A stretch of 64,000 nucleotides of DNA from Amphibalanus amphitrite (lineage: Eukaryota; Arthropoda; Thecostraca; Balanomorpha; Balanidae), in contig NW_024883086.1 of NCBI RefSeq assembly GCF_019059575.1, positions 62,001 to 126,000 of the forward strand, given 5' to 3'. The translations under genes were made by a program, and so were the position numbers. The notes under the pieces were generated by a model that saw nothing but the letters and a program-made list of their open reading frames with translations, had not been told where the DNA came from and made no database searches. Positions 36,477-47,500 of the stretch are shown here, piece by piece (position 1 is the stretch's first letter; each line of letters opens with the position of its first letter).

Positions 36477-37037
36477 TCACTTTATCATCAGCGAATAAGA
36501 TACATTACCTACATAAATAAAGCAATACAGATAATTTGAAGAACGTAAAGCTCGCTCTGTGACATTTCTCAAGAAATCAAAGTTACTTTCCGTCACTCGT
36601 CTACTCAGCAAGTCCTCAGCTTGTGATTTCATCTTTACTACAGCGTTCAGCTGAGCACAGCGTCGCCGTATTTGGCCCAGGGCCAAGTCGTCCAAGTCGT
36701 CCAAGTCCGCAAAAAAGCAGCGTCTTTCTATGCGCAACGATTCCCTCCGATCGCTAAGGTCGCCCATCGATATCGTCCATCTCTTAGCTGACGAATTTGT
36801 GTCTGCGAGCAGAATATCGCTGCATTTTGCTGAAATTCGACGGTCGTCCACCCACCGAGGGCCGACAAAATTAATGATGCCACTCGGAAGCTCGAGTGCA
36901 CATTCAATGGGCAGCAAAACACTAACGATGCAAGCGTGGCGAAATGTGGCAAGTGGAGGTTGGAGCTCCACGAAAATAATTGGAGCGGGAATATTTTTTT
37001 TTTTTGACGTGTTGCGTAAAATATCATATACAAACAC
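36477..37037 (-). CDS. Unrecognised 186-codon open frame (hypothetical)
   Basis: This is the longest open frame in the window outside the LINE and the mariner-like element. The last 110 residues look protein-like, charged and probably helical (for example RRCFFADLDDLDDLALGQIR and AVVKMKSQAEDLLSRRVTES). A short near-tandem CAAGTCGTC repeat on the plus strand encodes the Asp-Leu repeat. The N-terminal 20 residues come from an A-run and are doubtful, so the true coding part may start later or after a splice site. A GAATAAAC signal lies just beyond the stop. No family recognised; it could also be chance. Confidence 0.3.
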   Translation of the reverse strand: MFVYDILRNTSKKKNIPAPIIFVELQPPLATFRHACIVSVLLPIECALELPSGIINFVGPRWVDDRRISAKCSDILLADTNSSAKRWTISMGDLSDRRESLRIERRCFFADLDDLDDLALGQIRRRCAQLNAVVKMKSQAEDLLSRRVTESNFDFLRNVTERALRSSNYLYCFIYVGNVSYSLMIK

Positions 37038-39640
37038 TAATCGATGGAATGTTTAATGTCCCCACCGGATTGTATTAAATCGTTGCATTTAGTTTCCATT
37101 CTTCGTCGTAATTGACAACTTTCAACTGGATCATTGCAAAAGGTGGCACAACAGCACAACACTCATTTAGAAGATCTTGAGTCGAACGCTGTCTTACTCG
37201 CGGTGAAAGGCATTCACTTAGTCAATGATACTGCGATGCAAGGTAACCACAGGCAATGCCGGCATTCAATATGTTTCGTAATTGCTTTTTTGCGGTTGAA
37301 CTTAGAATGACTTTGAGCTCCTGGAAGGCTAGCTTTTAAACATGTATTGCGAACATGGGCGTAACCAAGGCCATCTATAGAAGGTACAGTCACTCCCCCG
37401 CCGACCAATCAGAGACAGATCCTGAGTGACGTCATCCCTGATGCTCGCAGGGGTACTCCATTCCTTTACAATGTAAAAATGGCTAACTTCATTTGAAGAT
37501 TGTTGGTGACACTGTACACATATCGCTCAACCGTTGATGTCATTGGAAAGTACAACTAATTTTCTAGCGATAAAAAAGAGCAGCAATATGCTAAGAAATG
37601 GCCGGTTTTGAAGATATAGACGATTTAAAAATCCTCTGCAGTTGCAGGAATGCAACGTAAAAACGCATCGAGCTTATATTTTTACTATGAATAAATCATT
37701 TTTCAGTAAGTTTTTAGACATGGCATCGATTTAATCAACAACTTTATTACAATATTTTTATTACTTGTAACTTTATTTCGAATTAATATTTTCAAAAATG
37801 GCAACTGTTGGTAAGTAGCTTTGAAACGATTGTGGCGCACCACGCCATTATTGTCCTGGGGCCCCCTTATGATGTCATCAAAAGTGGAGTGACATGGGCC
37901 TGGGCGTAACTTCATTCGTTTCTACGTGTGAGGAAAAAAATTCTCAAAGATGATAGAACTCGGTGTTCTCCTTGAAACAATCAAGGGCTATGTTGAAGGC
38001 AATATCGCAATGTTTCAGATAATTCCGTAACATATTCGTGACAGTTAGCTGACTAATTCTTTAGCCAATACGTTCCCAGAACTAGACAGGGTGCCACTAA
38101 CCCGGTCAAACAAAATGACAGCCCTGGCGGACTGGATTTTATTAGTCTCCCAGAGGTCACCTTAGGTCAACCTCCTAATAAGCATATCTGTGACCTCTTA
38201 CGTTTGACATTTGACCTCAGCTGACCTCAATGTGGCCTGGCCAGTCACGTGACCAACAAAACAGAAGATGAACAGTTGACCAAACCTGGAGCAAGCGTAG
38301 CGCAAAATTTCCTTCCAAAATCAAACAGCATGCTATATAGAAATATGAACTGAACGAATCCGAGCACAACAAAACATCTAACAGTCATTACTCGCATTTC
38401 CCTAAACACTATCATTCAATTCATCGACGCAGCGCGAGTTTTATTCAATGTCTTTCCTTCTCCTATCACTCTTTTATTTCCTTCAGCGGACATGACCTAC
38501 CCACTTCCTCCAATCTCTGTCATTGACGCACGCCTGACCTATCCAACTCCATCGCCCGCAGCCTCCCAGAGGAGTTCTAACTCTCACACACACCCAGTGA
38601 GGGATTTAAGAGCTCGGTTATACCGCGAAAATCGTGTCACTCCCCGAGCGACATCCAAAGAGCAGTCTGAACCAGGCCGCCGACGGCGACCGTTCCGTAA
38701 TTTCATGCCTGGTCCGGTTCCGTAATTGGTTATCGCTCCAACTTGTATGCCTTTAGTGGATCAATGAATCTCATGGGATTGAATAGCAGAAATAAATGAT
38801 TTGGGAAAATGAATTGCACTTTCAGATTCAGCTGGAATATTTACTTTTATTTTTCCAAGTGATTTAGAAAATGACTCGGGCAGTGCAGTGCAGTGGTGCA
38901 ATAGCAGAGTAACTAGAATAGAGTGTTTTGTTCTGTAAGAAAAATTGATTTGAAAAACTACCAAACATCTCTAAATTAATATAGGAAACGATTTAGAAAC
39001 AGTCGTGCGAAAACATGCAGCATGATGATAGAATCGTTTACAAACTGACACCACCAAATTCTGAAAGTGCTCGATCACAACTCGTTAGACCATATCACCC
39101 CATCAGATGTTCAACCGATCTGGACATTTCTTGATGTGTGTTGAAAGAGCTCAGTGTGAAGGGACCGGTTTCTCACGCCGGTGCCACACCAATCTAAACA
39201 CGGCATTAATCACGCGCGTTTCGACAGAGAGCCGACAGTTTAAACTCTCTAATCCCGTGTGTGTTACTCATCTGCGTTTGTTAACACGAATTGTATCACC
39301 CACAGGCGCGCGCCGACGTGACAAACGCGTGTTGAGACACCCATCTGGGTAGAATGATCCCTAAGATACATGCTCATGCATGCATGCTCATGCTTAGAGC
39401 ATGTAAGTTAAAAGTGCATTTATATGACCGCCTCAACGAGTGCATATCAACATCTTACTATACGAAACGAAATATATCGACATATTTGCAGCTGGGGATG
39501 GACAAGTTTTGAACATTTAGAACCTGAGTTACCTCGGCTATCCCACAATATCTTACTAAAGCCAGGACCGTAACAGTGAATTTGTGAATTTTTGCCACTT
39601 CTGTTGGACATGCATGCCCTGTCAACTCGCGAATTAGAGC
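37038..39640. other. Unassigned stretch with AGGTCA motifs
   Basis: At 38,150-38,250 there are several TGACCT/AGGTCA motifs (AGGTCACCTTAGGTCA, TGACCTCAGCTGACCTCA) without the TTAA ends of the P family. This may be a decayed relative. No gene recognised. Confidence 0.4.
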
Positions 39641-39929
39641 GTGCAGGCTGACTCACGATTTCGCTAGCACGCCAGCGAGCCAGACATGTATCGCCAACTC
39701 ACGATACCTATGAACGCATTGGTGTACCTGTGCCTTCATTCGCAATTCACATGCTATCCGAGCACACGAACGCCTCACGATAATCCTCACGAGCCCGTCC
39801 AGAAAGCTGGAGTTGAATAAGCTGACAAGATTTGTCAGACAAGTCCAAGCCATAGGCAGGTGCGAGGCCGTTATACATGAGTGTTTATGACATGCGTGAG
39901 TCCCTGAGAGAGGCACAAGTCGGAGAGAC
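39641..39929. repeat. Degenerate GAGACA/GAGTCC-type repeat
   Basis: Loose repeats of GACTCACGA, GAGAGAC and GTGAGTCC. Similar DNA resumes after the next element at 40,855-41,130 and again at 42,225-42,330, and resembles the array at 45,575-46,015. It appears to be an old satellite-like tract into which the piggyBac-like and mariner-like elements inserted. Confidence 0.4.
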
Positions 39930-40854
39930 ATAACCCTAGAACGCCTAGGGGGGGGGGGTTGTATCAACCCCCCCCCCTGAGGTTTTTTCGAAGTGCACGC
40001 TAAACGGCTTGTCGTAGCGGGCTGAAATTTTCAATACCCTCTGGGGCAACCTTTGCGCATCTTTTGCCGAAAAAAAATTGATCGGGTCATGTCAGGTCAC
40101 GGAGTTATGACGTCATAAGAGGTACAGCCTCCGGCCGACAGTTACCAAACGTGTGCGCCGAATCCCTAGGTTTTCTGCCGGTGATACCCACATTGTTTGA
40201 TGGATCATGATGAAACTTCCCATGCATGTTGGGGCAAGCATTGGCTATCGTGTGGTGCAAGAAAATTGACCGGGTCAGGTCAGGTCACGGAGCTATGACG
40301 TCACAAGAGGAACAGCGTCCGGTACTATTTTTGAAAAGCGCCCGAACCACTATTTTGCTAATTCTTGTCACCTCAATGGGAATATGCAGCAATATTAGCT
40401 TCTATAGGGAGCAAATGGACCTCCCAAATCCAAAAATACAATCAGATTTCAAAAATTTAAATTTTGATTTTTCGAATTTCTGCCGCCGACTGTGACCTTG
40501 CCGACTTCCGGCGCTCCCAACGCGCCATTTTTAGAGCTAGGGAAACGAAATACATACCAAACGATAGAGAATTGATCAAGGAACACGATAGTGAAGGTTT
40601 CAAGTCGATATCTCCCACCGTTTTGCCGCAATCGCCGCGGAAAGTTGAAAAAGTTTGATTTTTTCGGAAAATTTGACCTTTGACCGGTCATAAGTAGGTC
40701 AAATGTTGACCTAGGACCAAAAAAATACCACCAATCGCGAGATCTCGTTGAGAGCAATCCGTTGGTTTTTTCCGCTAAGCTCTACGACCTTCCGTTTCGA
40801 AACGCCAGGGGGGGGGGTCGTAACAACCCCCCCCCCCCTGGTCGTTCGTGTTAT
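39930..40854. mobile_element. piggyBac-like element, copy P2 (diverged)
   Basis: It ends inversely in CATAACCCTAGAACG and CGTTCGTGTTATG, a related but diverged terminus. The flanking four bases are ATAA and TTAT rather than TTAA, so the duplication is unclear. It shares the hallmark inner hairpins (G-run, TTGTATCAA, C-run at 39,948-39,977; G-run, TCGTAACAA, C-run at 40,808-40,839). It also shares dense GGTCAGGTCA motifs (40,084-40,100, 40,272-40,290, 40,675-40,715). No transposase. Confidence 0.75.
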
Positions 40855-41168
40855 GAGAAATGGCCTGGTCGTGCGAGGGATAAGAGGTCGGCAAGACGGG
40901 CCGGATCAATAAGAAAGCCGAGTCCGTGATCAGCTAGAAGTCCGTGAGGCGTGATTGGTTTTGTAAGGCAGGTATGGCTCTCAGAAACAGCTTTTTCTAT
41001 TCATAACGCAGGCATAAGTCCGAGAGACATGGCAAGAGAAACAGCAATCCACATTGGTGAGACATCAGAGGTGCACAAACCTTCCTACTTGCCTACAATG
41101 TAGGAGACAGGAAAGAGCCGAAGAGGGTAGCCGCGAGACAGATTTCAGTTTGTGTTTTCTGTACAAAA

Positions 41169-41852
41169 ATGACTATACAGGGTGTTTCACTAAAAGTGTC
41201 AAAAAGTAAATGCCTATTAAAGATATATAGAATATGCAAATCACGTGTCTGCGCACGTGGCTTTGTTGCAAATTTTTGGACATTTATTATTTATCCATTT
41301 AAGATATATTTTACACTCATACGGAGCGAGGGCAGGAGGCCAAAGTTACTAGTCATTTTTTCCTTATGCAGAACAAGAACAGGTTATTTACACCGCAACA
41401 GGAGGGATGAATTACACTTATGTACATTTGGTGCCATCAGAAACATTGAAACCGTAGGCCGACTTTTCAGGAAACTTTTTACTCTCTCACCTCGCTACGT
41501 TCCAGATTATAAAAGTTTCAAAGGGCTTGTTGAGAGGTTTAAAAGGGTTCCTTCGATGCCGGTTCCAGTCCAAAAAAGGCGGGGCTGCCCCCACCTCTCG
41601 GCGGAAACCGTTGAGAAGGTCAGGGTCTTTTTGAGGGCCTTTGAAGATAACAAGAAGCTAATTCCAACATCAGAAATAGCCAGGGCCTTACAAGTTATTA
41701 AAATCAACCACTGTAACGGCTGTAGCCACCAGGAACTGACTGGACCAGAAGCTCCTGGGCCGAATAATCAGCTGCCTCGCCGCCCGCCCCTGGCCAGCGC
41801 GAAGCCCCGATCTGTCAAGGCTAAGCCTCTGGTTTGGTCAGTGACTCAGTAG
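41169..41852 (+). pseudogene. mariner-type transposase N-terminal remnant fused to unrelated sequence
   Basis: The frame opens in the left TIR and runs 227 codons. Residues of roughly 95-180 (RYVPDYKSFKGLVERFKRV, RRGCPHLSAETVEKVRVFLR and LIPTSEIARALQV) match the pattern of the tandem helix-turn-helix DNA-binding region of mariner-type transposases. These usually read YvPsrrTfrrlverF, RGRPrtvrT and StReLA. The catalytic DDE/D domain is absent. After about residue 180 the sequence becomes Pro/Ala/Lys-rich and unrelated. A second short frame follows (41837-41959). The first residues encoded by the TIR are probably not translated. A DNA-binding-only product could in principle bind TIRs as a repressor (inference). 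Confidence 0.55.
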
Positions 41853-42161
41853 CTCTCGCAGAGCTGAGGAAGACTCAAGTCGCATCACTTCGGGAGCTGA
41901 AGAGCACAATTCAAGGCTTTGCCGACAGTCTGGACGCTGAAGATGAAAACGGGCTGTGAGGCACCTCCGGACACGTGCCGAAACGGTGCATCAAAAGAAG
42001 GGGCAGATGTGTGGAATAGGTTTGAGTGACGGTGATATCGTTTTTATATATTCAAATGTCCAACAATTGCGGATGAAATGATATTCAAATTTCCTTAGAA
42101 AACATTGTTATTATGTGCATTATGACCTTTTACTTTTTGACACTTTTAGTGAAACACCCTG
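41178..42161. mobile_element. mariner-like element with perfect 33-bp TIRs
   Basis: The inverted repeats at 41178-41210 and 42129-42161 are identical over 33 bp and start CAGGGTGTTTCACTAAAAG. They are flanked by TA (41176-41177 and 42162-42163), the Tc1/mariner signature. The perfect TIRs suggest recent movement. The 984-bp body encodes only an N-terminal helix-turn-helix-like piece of transposase followed by unrelated sequence, so it needs a transposase from elsewhere. Confidence 0.92.
41837..41959 (+). pseudogene. Short coiled-coil-like frame inside the mariner-like element
   Basis: Shifted relative to the upstream frame, it encodes about 40 residues including LAELRKTQVASLRELKSTIQ and ends DAEDENGL-stop. 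The heptad-like Leu spacing suggests a short coiled coil. GC content is higher than the AT-rich rest of the element, compatible with a captured host-gene or other fragment. Whether it continues the preceding frame through a +1 shift is unknown. Confidence 0.3.
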
Positions 42162-42169
42162 TAAAAACA

Positions 42170-44315
42170 GCTAACTGGTAGCAATTGGTCGGTACAATCA
42201 GCTGTCAACGGCATTTGGTCATTACATTTCTTTAGGTGTCTTCAAAAACAGTTCCTACAAATCTCCTCCATGAGACACCCACGAGACAGTTCCCATTGGA
42301 TTAACATTGTGTCTCATGAGACACCGTGTAGGTAAAATGTAGGATGAAAAACTGCGAAAGTGGTGGGCATATTCCGAAAAACGGCGCACAAATTCTTGGG
42401 GCGCCTATCAGTTAAAACAAAACTCCTGTTCGAAAATGGGTTCTGGTAAAGTTTCGTCAGCTTGTTTCCATAGCAACTGCCATTCGTGGGACAAGCTGAC
42501 GCCATTTGCTAGCGCGTTGCGTGGTAACCAGCTATTGGTGTCAGTTGAATTTGAAAGATAATTGTAACAGTGAACAGCTCGCTTCAGTTGCTGTACTGTG
42601 CTGTGGATGTGTGTCTTGTGCAGTGTAAGCAAAGTGTATAAGGACTTTCACATTATATTTTGTGATGGTGTGGTAATAGAAGGTTGTGAGCTCCAAATGG
42701 AGTTAAGGAATTGCCAAAGAAATGAAAACTCTGCATGGGCCGGAAATCTGCAGCCTGCACTTCTATAAACTCTTCATAAGAGGTTCGTGGCCGAGGGGGC
42801 ATTTTGGGGAGCGATTATGGAGGTGCTGGTAAGTAGGAAGGTACCCAACCTAATTGGCTTGATGAGAACTGAAACTGAAAGTCAAATGAATTGTGAAATT
42901 GCTTTACCTATCCTATATGATCACTTCTACTTATTTTTTTTTTAAATTTTCCATTCATTTTGATTGATAAAGAACAACATTGAAAGATGCTAACATGCAG
43001 GTAACTACCTACCTAGCTCTAATGTAAATAGGTACCTAATAATTTCCTTCAAAAGAATATATGGCTCTTCAATGTACTGGAGATTTAGTAATTGAAGGCA
43101 TCTCACTTCATTTTGAACATTACCTAGGCATAACTTCCCTAAACTGCATGACAAATTTTCAATTTCCTTGTTGTAACACCAATACCACAAACATTCATCT
43201 GGGCACAAGGCTCACAACATCAAATTATTCATGTTTTATGGACAGGTACCTATACAGCAAAAATGCAACAGAGATATGTGATTATTTTCAACATAGGCTT
43301 TGTGTTCAGTTGTGTATAATAATTTTGTGGTTGGAAAACGTGTCATGAATTGTCTAAAGGTCTGTGTAGAATTGTAATTAATATGATTATAGAAAAAGGA
43401 ATGGTCGGTTAAGTAGTCAACATGTTTACTCAATAACAAGATATGCTGGCATGGAGTTTGCTCATGAGTTTGCTCAAAAACCTTTCAGTTAGTGTGGGAA
43501 GCATAGCAATTTGAAGCATATGCTTATAAAACTGATTTGTAATGGGGTTTGTGAAGTTCTCCATAAACTTCACACCTATTAGGTAGGTACATTGCTAGGT
43601 AGGTACATAGTACATACAAAGTAATGCAATGCATTGCATTACTTTAAAAAGAGGGAGACAATACAAGTTGTCAGGTAGGTAGGCTTTGACATTGATTTCA
43701 AGATTTCAAGGTGATCTGTGCTTTTTGCTTATAACTTGTCCTCATTCTCTGACTTAAGGAGTGGCAATACAATCTGACTTGTTCTATTGTCCTCTTGCCT
43801 TGCCATTTTTGACATAATCCTTGCCCAGGCTATATGTTGGTATGATGAAGGTCAATCAGATGACATATTTCAAATATTACAGTCATGATTTCAGTTGAAT
43901 TTGCCTAACTTTATTTAAGCAATATAAGATTACACATTGCATAGCTATAACAGTAATATTTGAGCCACCACTGGCATAGAAATTAATAGGTTGCAAAACA
44001 TTACTCAGCAAGAAGAAATCAGTCATTGACAGTGGAGAAAACACATCTAGGCTTGACAACAAATTACAATTGATTATTCTTCTACCATTCATGTTGGCAT
44101 AAGTAATAATTCAAATGGATACTTAGTGCATTTTTCTAAAGATTTTAAGCACATGAGATCCATCCAAAGGCACAGACTCAGAACAAAGGCTGTGTTATAA
44201 ACAAGGATATTGCACCTTTTTGGTATTTTAACATGTTGTTATATTCCGACATCCTAAGAAAAATAATATGGTAATCTGCTCTGCTTCATTTGATATGTAT
44301 CGATGAGTAATTGGA
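42170..44315. other. Unassigned stretch; perfect 28-bp palindrome
   Basis: No gene recognised. AGGTAGGTAC repeats occur near 43,580-43,685. A spacer-free palindrome lies at 43618-43645 (listed separately). Confidence 0.45.
43618..43645. repeat. Perfect 28-bp spacer-free palindrome
   Basis: AAAGTAATGCAATG is followed immediately by its exact inverse. The centre TGCAATGCATTGCA holds two overlapping TTGCA/TGCAA half-sites. Symmetry without a loop favours a dimer-binding site or cruciform over an RNA hairpin. Confidence 0.85.
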
Positions 44316-44503
44316 TGTTGCGGGAATGCAGTTAGTTTTCCGGCAGTTGTCTCCAGCAGCGACAAAATGGCCGCTTACTTTCTGTCAAACATTTGCTTTC
44401 ATATGGCTAAGTACATTAATTTCACTTAGTCTAACTTTGTCTAGCAAATCTCCAGTTTTACTTCGGAAAAACCGGCAGCGTGTTCCACATTGGTGACCCC
44501 GCC
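44316..44503 (+). mobile_element. Possible short LTR with adjacent primer-binding site
   Basis: A 174-bp segment begins TGTTGCGGGAATG and ends GTGTTCCACA, giving the TG...CA termini of an LTR. One base later comes TGGTGACCCCGCC, which matches the form of primer-binding sites seen in some Gypsy-type retrotransposons. The following 150 bp contain no gag. The second LTR was not found, so this would be a 5' relic. Confidence 0.35.
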
Positions 44504-47500
44504 AGGCGAGGCAGTTCCGTCGGCCGTCGATGTCCTTCGGTCATATAACCCCCAATAAAACTAGCGCGTCGAACGATCGGCAGCATGGATGGTCTCACAC
44601 CATCCATGGCAGGGACCGACCTCACAGAGCCACGCAGAAAACAGGAATATCGGATTTATCTGCCTCTAAACTGTAATGTATGAATGCGTCGTGAAAATTT
44701 TACAAGGCAGCTGAGGTTTGCTAAGCAAGAAAAAATAGTCCAGGATCTGTATTAGCGAAGAGATTAGCGATGCACGTGAAATGTGTATAGATTGCAGTAT
44801 ACCTAGGTGTAGTCAGCGATGGATTATAAAAGGATTTAAAGCCGCTTCTTAGAGCCTACAGTCAAAACGTTTTCTGAACGTTTGTGGTCTTCAATATGAT
44901 AGGTATTCCATAGCAATTTAATGGGCTTCGTCCCATTAGCAAATATTGCAAAATCGTCCTCAAATAATGTTTTCTTACCTAAATGAAGTAATGTTGATCC
45001 AGGAAAAAACTTGTTACACACTCCTTAAAGTTTCATATTCCTAAACAGAAACACTGATGTGCACCGTACACTGCAGCGTTACGTCACTTCACCTTCAGCC
45101 CGCCAAGTAGTAACTGCCCCACTAAACGGGAGAGGGACGCTATCGGACGGCAGATGGACGCCCGTCTGGTCCATGTGGAACTGAACCCTCATTGGATGAG
45201 AGGAATTAATTGAGCGTCCCTATGGTTTTATGAGGGTAGTTCTTGACTTTCCAGTGTTTCCAGACACAGTCAACAACCAGACCGCCTCACTCTAGTCTAT
45301 TTATACACCAGCAGTGTCCAGTATGCATTTCAGGTGGAGGTGTACCAAGTCCTGCCTCGCACTTTGCCCAAATCAGCGCATACTGTATGTCTGTCGGCTT
45401 CTTAAAAATGACGATATATCTGCGGATAGTTTCAGAACTAAAAACACTTAATAGCGTTTACGTCCTGTAAATATTAATCACTGTAATGTAAATAACCAGC
45501 TTTACTTGAAAGTATAGATATGTTGCCTGTTGGGATATACCTAAGGATGATCGGTGAGACAAACCGGAGCCATCGGAGACCGTGTAGGAGACAGGCTGGG
45601 CTATTTGTGCACCTCTGTGAGACAGCGAGTCCATAAGGCAGGCAGAGTCCTGGCGAGTCCGTAAGGATGCAGGTGCGGGCTGAATCCATGAGGCAGGCAT
45701 AACTGCGAGAAACAGAAACAGGCCTATAGCCCATGAGGCAGGCAAAAGTCCTATACACATGACGAGGGATATAGAAGGCCATGCTGGTGAGGCGGACGGA
45801 GTCCATGAGGCAGGCCTGGTCCTCAGCCCGAGACAAGCCAAGTCTGTGAGGCGGACCAGTGCGGTCGGGCGCAGGCGAGCGCGTGGGAAGGGAGCAGCGA
45901 GAAAGCGTGGCGAATCGCAGCGGGTGGCCACGTCTGCCCAGACGTCCAGACGTCCCGCCCGACGTCTGATAGACGCATGAGAGACGCCTGAGAGAGGCGT
46001 GGGTGGGGACAGGGGAGGGCTGCGCTCTCTGGGAACGATCGGTCATACTTTTAGCCTGTATAATGTATATGTAGCCAGAAATAGGAGAAAGAATAGCTAC
46101 GTGAGCGCACAATGAAACATAACCTGGCAAGCAAATGCTTCCAAGATTTATTTTTCGCTAATAACAAACAACTTCTTAGTTCTTACTTAGAAAGTATACA
46201 AATGCCAATGACATTTCCATCGAAGCTGCAAAATGTTTAATCAATACTCCGCCGATTTCAACAGCATTAGATACGTTTGTGACTACTTTATACCCGACTT
46301 AATGCGTATTTATCAGCTTATTCACCTTAATCACTTTTTACTTATTACCTTCCCGCACCCTTCTGGCACACCACACACTTTCATATGCCCCAAATGTCGC
46401 AGACAATACCCCCGGCTCTAGCGGTGAATACCTAACGGCACGCCTCTCGGTACATCAGTATTCACACCACATCAACCACACCATAAAGAACAACGACCCG
46501 TACATGCGCCAGAGTTGTCGCACGCCCAAACGTGCGCCATGAATGTCCCATAGAACACACCACTACTCCGCCCGCACGCTTAACAAGTATAGGTAGAGTG
46601 GCCACTTTTGCATTGAGTCGGGCCGGCGGTTTATCATTCAGCTTGTGTCGGCTGACATACCTATATGTAGAGTGGCCATCTTTACATTCAGATCGTGTAA
46701 TCGCAGTTCTGACGATGCGCCATGTTAAATCACTGCCGTCTCAGCGACGCTGGACCAATCCAGGAAGCGTTCTTGACCAATGGTGACCGATTCGGACAGA
46801 CCGCACCTGTTACCGCCCTGGAGATGACGTCATACCACTGTAACTGTTTACAGTTTAAAGCGTATCTCCGTCCGCTATGGTCCGAGACGGATTCGTGCCG
46901 AGACAAATGCCCATTCCTCAGCCAAGCAGCTTTGCTTTCCTGTTGCGAATCAGGGAGAGGTTACAGTGGCGAGATTAAAAGAGTGAAAATAAAGCGCGGT
47001 ACTTTTGTTTATTGTTCGAAATGGCCAAAATTTGACTTGAAAGACCATAGATAGAATAGATAGAACCTTTGTGAAACCGGTAGATTTAGTTCGAATCGGT
47101 TAAGTTTAAGGCTAGTTCAGTTGTTCAAGTTTGTTTTAGATAAGTTATTTTAAGATTGGTCCGAATCGCTAACTATCCGACTCGAATCGCCGAGATTTGG
47201 TTCGATTCGATTTAATTCGGTGTGACGCCGTCTCGACCTCACTTCCTGGTTACGTGAGGCTGCCCGCGTCAGCCACATGCGGTGTGGTTGGCTCACACCA
47301 TCCGTGAAGCTTGCTAACGCCAGCCCTGTGGTTTGGTTAGCTCAGGTAAGCCGTGAACTTTGCCAGCGTCAGTCGTATTGTTCGCTCGCGCTCCGTGCAA
47401 GTAACCCTCTCCAAAGGGATAGACAGATGACCAAACCGAGCCGCCGGTCCCGGAAATTCCATTTCAACGACTTAAGACCAGATTAAAGCTGGAGTTTAAC

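Noticed and set aside
45458..46130. 218- and 157-codon minus-strand frames
   Set aside because: They lie over the degenerate GAGGCAGGC array; Pro/Ser/Arg-rich repetition is explained by the DNA repeat.
46233..46421. Small zinc-ribbon-like peptide (CPKCRRQYPRL)
   Set aside because: Only one CxxC pair in a 62-codon frame with no splice or conservation support; likely chance.
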